From: an uncultured Clostridia bacterium
GTDB taxonomy: Bacteria > Bacillota > Clostridia > Oscillospirales > Acutalibacteraceae
Assembly: GCA_946409885.1 (NCBI GenBank)
Contig: CAMJYF010000037.1
Coordinates: forward strand, 1 to 9,793
Direction of reading: 5' to 3'
Length of the DNA stretch: 9,793 bases
Shown here: one piece after another, positions 6,136 to 9,793 of the stretch
Layout of the letters: each line of letters begins with the position of its first letter
Position numbering within the stretch: the stretch's first letter is position 1
Made by a program: the position numbers and the translations under genes
Notes under the pieces: generated by a model
Told to the model about the DNA's origin: nothing
What the model saw: only the letters and a program-made list of their open reading frames with translations
Databases searched by the model: none

Positions 6136-6777
6136 TCAAACGGTTTTCGCCAGCGCCTGACGGACCAGATCCGGGTGGCGGGTGGTGATGTTGTCCACCC
6201 CCAGCGCCACGTATTTTGCCGCGTTTTTGGCGTCGTTCACCGTCCACACGGAAACGGGCATCCCCTTCTCCCGGAAGGCCTCCACCATGGCATGGCGGCA
6301 GTTGCTGTAGTGGGTGTTGATGCCCACCGCGCCCAGGGACGCGATTTTATCCGCCAGCTTTAAAAGGCAGGCTTTTTTGCTGCGGTTCCAGGGGGCCACG
6401 TCCGCGTTCAGGTAATAGGAAAGGCGGCTGTTGGCCTTCACCACGGGGGCCCAGCCCGCGTCCACGCCGGTAAAAAAGGCCCGTTCCGTCAGGCAGAAGC
6501 GGTCCAGCAGCGCGTCCACCGCGGGCAGGTTCTTTACAGATTTCAGGTCCAGGTTCATGCGGATGGCAGGATCCTCCACCGTCAGCGCGAAAACCTCCTC
6601 CAGCAGCACGCCCTCCTCCGCTTTGGGGCTGCCGCTGTGGATCACCACGGGCGTGCCGTCAGGCCGGAAGGTCACGTCGATCTCAAAGATCTCGCAGTGT
6701 TCCTCCAGCACTTTTTTTACGTATTCCAGTGAATTATCCGGCGTGCCGAAGGCGCCGGAATGGGCGGTAATGGTCAT
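6136..6777 (-). CDS. Glycerophosphodiester phosphodiesterase-family protein, 213 aa
   Basis: The family hydrolyses glycerophosphodiesters to glycerol-3-phosphate and an alcohol on a TIM barrel with a metal site. Visible marks are ITAHSGAFGTPDNSLE (3-18), the metal pair E32-I-D34, H47 in VVIHSG, the late barrel strand VSVWTVND, and VDNITTRHPDLV near the C-terminus. The normal HRG motif at the active site is HSG here, so the substrate-contacting Arg is replaced by Ser7. At 213 residues it is slightly short for the family. There is no signal peptide, so it is cytoplasmic. It is the last gene of the importer operon: its GAGGAGGT site overlaps the stop of the ATPase gene and only 9 bp separate the two. 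Substrate and full activity are uncertain because of the altered motif. Confidence 0.85.
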   Translation of the reverse strand: MTITAHSGAFGTPDNSLEYVKKVLEEHCEIFEIDVTFRPDGTPVVIHSGSPKAEEGVLLEEVFALTVEDPAIRMNLDLKSVKNLPAVDALLDRFCLTERAFFTGVDAGWAPVVKANSRLSYYLNADVAPWNRSKKACLLKLADKIASLGAVGINTHYSNCRHAMVEAFREKGMPVSVWTVNDAKNAAKYVALGVDNITTRHPDLVRQALAKTV

Positions 6778-6780
6778 AGT

Positions 6781-6789
6781 ACCTCCTCA
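6781..6789 (-). promoter_or_regulatory. Ribosome binding site fused to the upstream stop codon
   Basis: On the minus strand TGAGGAGGT combines the TGA stop of the ATPase gene with the GAGGAGGT site of the phosphodiesterase gene, three bases before its ATG. This geometry points to translational coupling and co-transcription. Confidence 0.85.
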
Positions 6790-7524
6790 GCTGCGGAAGC
6801 GGGACAGAAAATCCTTCGTCTCCTGATGCCGCGGGTTGCCGAACACCTCGGCGGGGGTGCCGGATTCCAGGATCACGCCGTTGTTCATGTACACCACCTT
6901 GTTGCTCACGTCCCGGGCGAAGGCCATCTCGTGGGTCACCACCAGCATGGTCATGCCGTCGCTGGCCAGCTGGCGCATAACGGTGAGCACCTCGCCCACC
7001 ATCTCCGGGTCCAGGGCGCTGGTGGGCTCGTCGAACAGCAGGATATCCGGGTCCATGGCAAGCGCCCGGGCGATGGCCACACGCTGCTTCTGGCCGCCGG
7101 AAAGCTGCCGGGGCTTGGCGTTGATGTAGGGGGCCATGCCCACCTTGGTGAGATATTGCATAGCCTGTTCCCTTGCCTGCTCCTTGCCGCGGTGCAGCAC
7201 ACGGGTCTGGCCCACCATGCAGTTTTTCAGCACGCTCATGTTGTTGAACAGGTTAAAGCTCTGGAACACCATGCCCACCTTGGTGCGGTAGGCGGGGGCG
7301 CCGCCCTTGATCTTTTTGATATTCTCCCCCCGGTAGAGGATGTCGCCGGAGGTGGGCGTTTCCAGCAGGTTGACGCAGCGCAGCAGCGTTGACTTGCCGG
7401 AGCCGGAGGCCCCGATGATGCTGGTCACGTCGCCGGGGGACACGGTAAAATCGATATCCCGCAGCACCTCGTGCTTGCCGAAGGATTTGGAGAGATGCTG
7501 AACCTCTAAAATGATCTCGCTCAT
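6787..7524 (-). CDS. Amino-acid ABC importer ATPase (predicted lysine), 245 aa
   Basis: This is the cytoplasmic ATPase of a polar-amino-acid importer of the GlnQ/HisP type, powering uptake with the permease next to it. All nucleotide-site motifs are intact: Walker [10 protein letters not shown] (38-46), Q-loop in VFQSFNLF (87-93), signature LSGGQKQR (141-148), Walker B ILLFDEP (161-167) with catalytic E166, D-loop SALDPE, and H198 in VVTHEM. Length is normal for the family. Its ATG overlaps the stop of the permease gene as ATGA, and AGGAGG lies about 10 nt upstream, so the two are translationally coupled. The substrate is inferred from the lysine riboswitch at the head of the operon. No domain in the ATPase itself specifies it. 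Confidence 0.96.
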   Translation of the reverse strand: MSEIILEVQHLSKSFGKHEVLRDIDFTVSPGDVTSIIGASGSGKSTLLRCVNLLETPTSGDILYRGENIKKIKGGAPAYRTKVGMVFQSFNLFNNMSVLKNCMVGQTRVLHRGKEQAREQAMQYLTKVGMAPYINAKPRQLSGGQKQRVAIARALAMDPDILLFDEPTSALDPEMVGEVLTVMRQLASDGMTMLVVTHEMAFARDVSNKVVYMNNGVILESGTPAEVFGNPRHQETKDFLSRFRS

Positions 7525-8333
7525 CGGTGCATATCCTCCTTCCGCTCTTTTTTAATATAGTTGGTGGTGCCGCTGGTCAGGGCCAGGGTATCGGTGGTGG
7601 CGATATCAAAGTTCTGGGGCCCGTCCAGCTTGCGCTCCCACCAGCGGAGGATGACGGAGCAGATGATGGTCATGCACAGGTACATGGCCATTTCGATGAC
7701 CGCGGAGGGGAAGTAGACGAACTTGGCCCCCACGATGGCCTTGTGCACCGCGAACAGCTCCGTATAGCCGATGATGAACATGACGGAGGTATCCTTGATG
7801 TTGATGATCAGGTTGTTGCCGATCTGCGGGATGATGTTGCGGATGGTCTGGGGCAGGATGACGCTGGTCATGGTTTTGAAGTGGTTCATGCCGATGGCCT
7901 TGGCGCCCTCCGTCTGGCCCGGATCGATGGACATGATGCCGCCGCGCACGGTTTCCGCCATGTAGGCGCCGGTATTGATGGAGACCACCAGATAGGCGGC
8001 GGGGGTCACGTCCAGCCGGGCGCCGTTGCCGAAGAAATAGGGCAGGCCGAAGTAGATGAACACCGCCTGCAAAATCATGGGCGTGCCGCGGAAGACCTCC
8101 ACATAGATGCGGATGACGGCGCGGACCACCAGCAGCAGCGCCTTTTTGACGGGGTTGTCGTCCTTGCTGACAGGGATGGTCTGCAGGATGCCGCAGGCCA
8201 GGCCGATAATACAGCCCACCGCCGTGGCGGCCACCGCCAGCAGAATGGTCTTTCCCGCGCCGGTAAGGTACTGGGAATACCCGCCGGCCCAGGTGGCGGA
8301 GACGTCCTGGAAGAGCTGGGAGAGTTTGTCCAT
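7521..8333 (-). CDS. Amino-acid ABC importer permease (predicted lysine), 270 aa
   Basis: An integral membrane subunit of the HisM/GlnP/ArtQ type. Hydrophobic segments are visible near residues 26-50, 66-80, 85-103, 110-128 and 183-230. The family motif [11 protein letters not shown] (79-89) and the EAA loop EGAKAIGM (142-149), which docks onto the ATPase, are both intact. Only one permease gene is present, so it probably works as a homodimer. The C-terminal tail (about 236-270) is polar and charged, longer than many family members, with no recognised domain. AAAGGA lies 8 nt before the ATG. It is separated from the binding-protein gene by 251 bp holding a foldback element and a hairpin, which is long for this operon type. 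Confidence 0.95.
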   Translation of the reverse strand: MDKLSQLFQDVSATWAGGYSQYLTGAGKTILLAVAATAVGCIIGLACGILQTIPVSKDDNPVKKALLLVVRAVIRIYVEVFRGTPMILQAVFIYFGLPYFFGNGARLDVTPAAYLVVSINTGAYMAETVRGGIMSIDPGQTEGAKAIGMNHFKTMTSVILPQTIRNIIPQIGNNLIINIKDTSVMFIIGYTELFAVHKAIVGAKFVYFPSAVIEMAMYLCMTIICSVILRWWERKLDGPQNFDIATTDTLALTSGTTNYIKKERKEDMHR

Positions 8334-8367
8334 GTGTGTTTTCCTTTCTGAAAGGAGTCTTCTTGTT

Positions 8368-8530
8368 CAGTCGGAAGTCATCAGTCGGAAGTGGGAAGTC
8401 CCTTATGGGGAGGGTTACCGCCCGCCCGGGAAAAATCACCTGCCGGACGGCCGGGATAAAAAACGCGGCGGCAAATCCACCTGTCTTCCTCCGGAGAGAC
8501 TTCCGACTTCCGACTGACGACTTCCGACTA
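8368..8530. repeat. 163-bp foldback element with 33-bp inverted ends made of GGAAGTC units
   Basis: The left end (8368-8400) contains AGTCGGAAGTC, TCAGTCGGAAGT and GGAAGTC in order. The right end (8498-8530) is its reverse complement with three mismatches in 33. Both ends are themselves degenerate tandem repeats of a 7-8 bp unit. The 97-bp centre is GC-rich with no open reading frame of note and no transposase. It sits inside the importer operon between the binding-protein and permease genes. A MITE-like insertion or recombination-generated foldback are both possible. Confidence 0.85.
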
Positions 8531-8536
8531 TCGAAT

Positions 8537-8566
8537 CGCCGCCCACGTCAACAAACGCGGGCGGCG
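8537..8566 (-). other. 12-bp stem hairpin after the binding-protein gene
   Basis: On the minus strand CGCCGCCCGCGT pairs with ACGTGGGCGGCG through one G-U pair around a six-base loop, 19 bases past the binding-protein stop codon. No T-run follows, so it is unlikely to terminate fully. Hairpins at this place in binding-protein operons often protect the upstream mRNA and lower permease expression. Confidence 0.75.
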
Positions 8567-8584
8567 TGTGAACGTCGGGGAAGC

Positions 8585-9496
8585 TTATTCGCTCAGGGGC
8601 TGGATGGCGGTGGCGTCGGCCATGATGGCGTTGAAGTCGTCGGCGGTCATGCCGGCAAGGGCGCTGTTGATGGCGTCCTTCAGCACGGTGTTGCCCTTCT
8701 GCATGGAGATACCGATGTTGATATCGCCCTCGTCCACCTCGAAGTCGTCGCCGCTGCCGGAGAAATCAAGGATGGTAAGGTCGGGGTAGGCCACCAGAGC
8801 GCCCTGGGCGGTGGGCATGTCGCAGCAGACAAAGTCCACTTCGCCGGTCTCCAGCGCCATCAGCATCAGGGGAGCGCCGTCCTTGGCGGTCTTGATGTCC
8901 GCGCCTTCGATCTGGGGCAGGCAGGTGTCATACCAGATGGTGGAAGCCTGCGAGGTGCAGGAATGGCCGGACAGCTCAGATTTGCCCTTGGCATTGGCCA
9001 GGTCGGAATCCGCCTTGGTGACGCACACGATGGAGGCGTACAGATACGGGCCGGCGAAATCCACCTGCTCCATTCTGTCGGCGGTCATGGACTGACCGGC
9101 GATGACCGCGTCCACCTGACCGGTCTGCACCGCGGGGATGAGGGAATCCCAGTCCAGACGGACCACTTCCAGATCCCAGCCGTTCTTTTCGCAGATCTTT
9201 TTCGCGATCATGATGTCGTAACCGTTGGCGAACTCGTTGGTGTCCTTGATGGGCACGGCGCCGTTGGCGTCATCCTGCTGGGTCCAGTTGTAGGGGGCGT
9301 AGGCACATTCCATGGCCACGGTCAGCACGCCGTCCTCCACACCGGAGGGAACGTCGGCCACGGGGGTCACGTCGGTGCCGGTGGCGGCGTTTTCGCCGTT
9401 ATCGGCGGGCTGGGGGTCGTTGCCGCTCTTGGCGCAGGCCGCGAACAGGCACAGCACCATGGCAAGGGACAATACAAGCGCGAGAATCTTTTTCAT
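8585..9496 (-). CDS. Amino-acid ABC importer substrate-binding lipoprotein (predicted lysine), 303 aa
   Basis: The start is ATG 9496 (MKKILALVLS), because AAGGAAA lies about 8 nt upstream and a lipoprotein signal peptide follows at once. The frame stays open to 9577, but that part is terminator and leader. The lipobox FAAC gives C21 as the lipid-modified residue, so the protein is anchored outside the membrane. A Ser/Asn/Pro/Gly-rich linker (22-50) leads to a family 3 binding domain with CAYAPYNW (64-71), NGYDIMIAKKI (91-101), LIPAVQTGQVDAVIAG (119-134) and ADRMEQVDFAGPY (139-151). R141 is the usual alpha-carboxylate ligand, and D226 in FVCCDMPTA probably contacts the amino group. It is the first gene after the lysine riboswitch, which makes lysine the likely ligand. 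Confidence 0.96.
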   Translation of the reverse strand: MKKILALVLSLAMVLCLFAACAKSGNDPQPADNGENAATGTDVTPVADVPSGVEDGVLTVAMECAYAPYNWTQQDDANGAVPIKDTNEFANGYDIMIAKKICEKNGWDLEVVRLDWDSLIPAVQTGQVDAVIAGQSMTADRMEQVDFAGPYLYASIVCVTKADSDLANAKGKSELSGHSCTSQASTIWYDTCLPQIEGADIKTAKDGAPLMLMALETGEVDFVCCDMPTAQGALVAYPDLTILDFSGSGDDFEVDEGDINIGISMQKGNTVLKDAINSALAGMTADDFNAIMADATAIQPLSE

Positions 9497-9535
9497 AATG
9501 AGTTTCCTTTCTGCCTTCCGGCAATCGTATTCCGC

Positions 9536-9565
9536 AAAAAATGGAACCGCCTGAAAAGCGGTCCC
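9536..9565 (-). terminator. Attenuator terminator of the lysine riboswitch
   Basis: On the minus strand GGGACCGC (9565-9558) pairs with GCGGTTCC (9550-9543) over 8 bp including one G-U, followed by A and six Ts. It lies between the aptamer and the binding-protein ATG, as expected for lysine-induced termination. A competing hairpin, CATAAAGA (9588-9581) with TTTCTATG (9572-9565), would use the last P1 base and the first terminator base and may be the antiterminator. Confidence 0.88.
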
Positions 9566-9587
9566 ATAGAAACACAAGAGTCTTTAT

Positions 9588-9750
9588 GATAGCGCTCCAC
9601 AAGAAATAATTCCAATGACAGTACGCGACGTATTCCCCCGCGTACCAGATTCGGCGGCCAAGGCAGCCCCCTCCTCTTCGGCGTGAGCCCCTTTCCTTCC
9701 GTCATTCAGCCTTTTGCGGCGGAATTACTGATGACGCACGCGCCTCTATC
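9588..9750 (-). ncRNA. Lysine riboswitch aptamer (L box)
   Basis: Read on the minus strand, GATAGAGGCGCG (9750-9739) and GGAGCGCTATC (9598-9588) form the P1 end with GATAG/CTATC pairing. Conserved blocks follow in the right order: AGTA, GGAAAGGGG and CGCCGAAG (about 9696-9676), a P5-like stem TACGCG/CGCGTA, and CTGTCA (9621-9616). The 3' part closely follows the Bacillus subtilis lysC leader as I remember it. The aptamer binds free lysine, and the terminator just downstream suggests transcriptional OFF control of the importer operon. Length (163 nt) fits the class. Family assignment is confident; the exact pairing of P2-P4 was done by eye. Confidence 0.93.
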
Positions 9751-9770
9751 TCAAGCTATTCCATTTTCAC

Positions 9771-9788
9771 GGTGGTTATGATACCACC
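9771..9788. promoter_or_regulatory. Palindrome with possible -10 box for the riboswitch transcript
   Basis: GGTGGT (9771-9776) and ACCACC (9783-9788) form a 6-bp inverted repeat. On the minus strand it contains TATCAT (9783-9778), a 5/6 match to the -10 consensus, about 28 bases before the aptamer. The -35 box would fall just beyond the window, so this is tentative. The palindrome could instead be an operator or the end of an upstream transcript. Confidence 0.4.
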
Positions 9789-9793
9789 CCGGG

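Noticed and set aside
8368..8530. Insertion sequence
   Set aside because: There are inverted ends, but no transposase frame and no clear target duplication; it is listed as a foldback repeat instead.
9497..9577. N-terminal extension of the binding protein by 27 residues
   Set aside because: This stretch is the attenuator terminator and leader. A standard lipoprotein signal starts at 9496.

Overview
The window looks like chromosomal DNA of a high-GC member of the Clostridia, probably a gut Oscillospiraceae/Ruminococcaceae-type Firmicute. The grounds are near-consensus sigma-A promoters (TTGACA, 17-18 bp, TATAAT-like), strong GGAGG ribosome binding sites, a lysine riboswitch, a dockerin module and Cys-knuckle surface repeats of the kind common in that group. 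No genus can be named from sequence alone. There are no rRNA, tRNA, CRISPR or transposase genes.

Layout. 1-234 (minus): start of a CARF/DUF1887-like gene that runs off the left edge, with its promoter at 314-343. 344-775: non-coding, with a strong hairpin and an inverted pair of GC-rich repeats. 776-1183 (minus): a 135-aa TerB-like protein with its own promoter. 1282-2589 (minus): a 435-aa old-yellow-enzyme type flavoprotein with a C-terminal Fe-S Cys cluster. 2650-2977: a repeat-rich spacer between two divergent promoters. 3041-5890 (plus): a 949-aa secreted protein with signal peptide, transglutaminase-like domain, five Cys-knuckle repeats, cohesin-like beta domain, dockerin, PSQP linker and CAP domain. 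5891-6135: a probably bidirectional terminator and a second inverted pair of the same GC-rich repeat. 6136-9793 (minus): a riboswitch-controlled amino-acid ABC importer operon.

How the genes work together. The right third is one transcription unit read leftward: lysine riboswitch plus attenuator terminator, substrate-binding lipoprotein, permease, ATPase and a glycerophosphodiester phosphodiesterase-like gene. The riboswitch assigns lysine to an importer whose proteins alone would only read as 'amino acid'. A 163-bp foldback repeat element and a GC-rich hairpin lie between the binding-protein gene and the permease gene, where they may set the ratio of the two products. The large secreted protein is monocistronic. 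Its domain order suggests a cell-wall or scaffold-associated enzyme, but its substrate cannot be read from the sequence.

The least explained material is the non-coding DNA: two foldback regions built from degenerate 7-8 bp tandem repeats (2650-2977 and 8368-8530), and two inverted pairs of a 25-bp palindromic unit (557-728 and 6009-6099).
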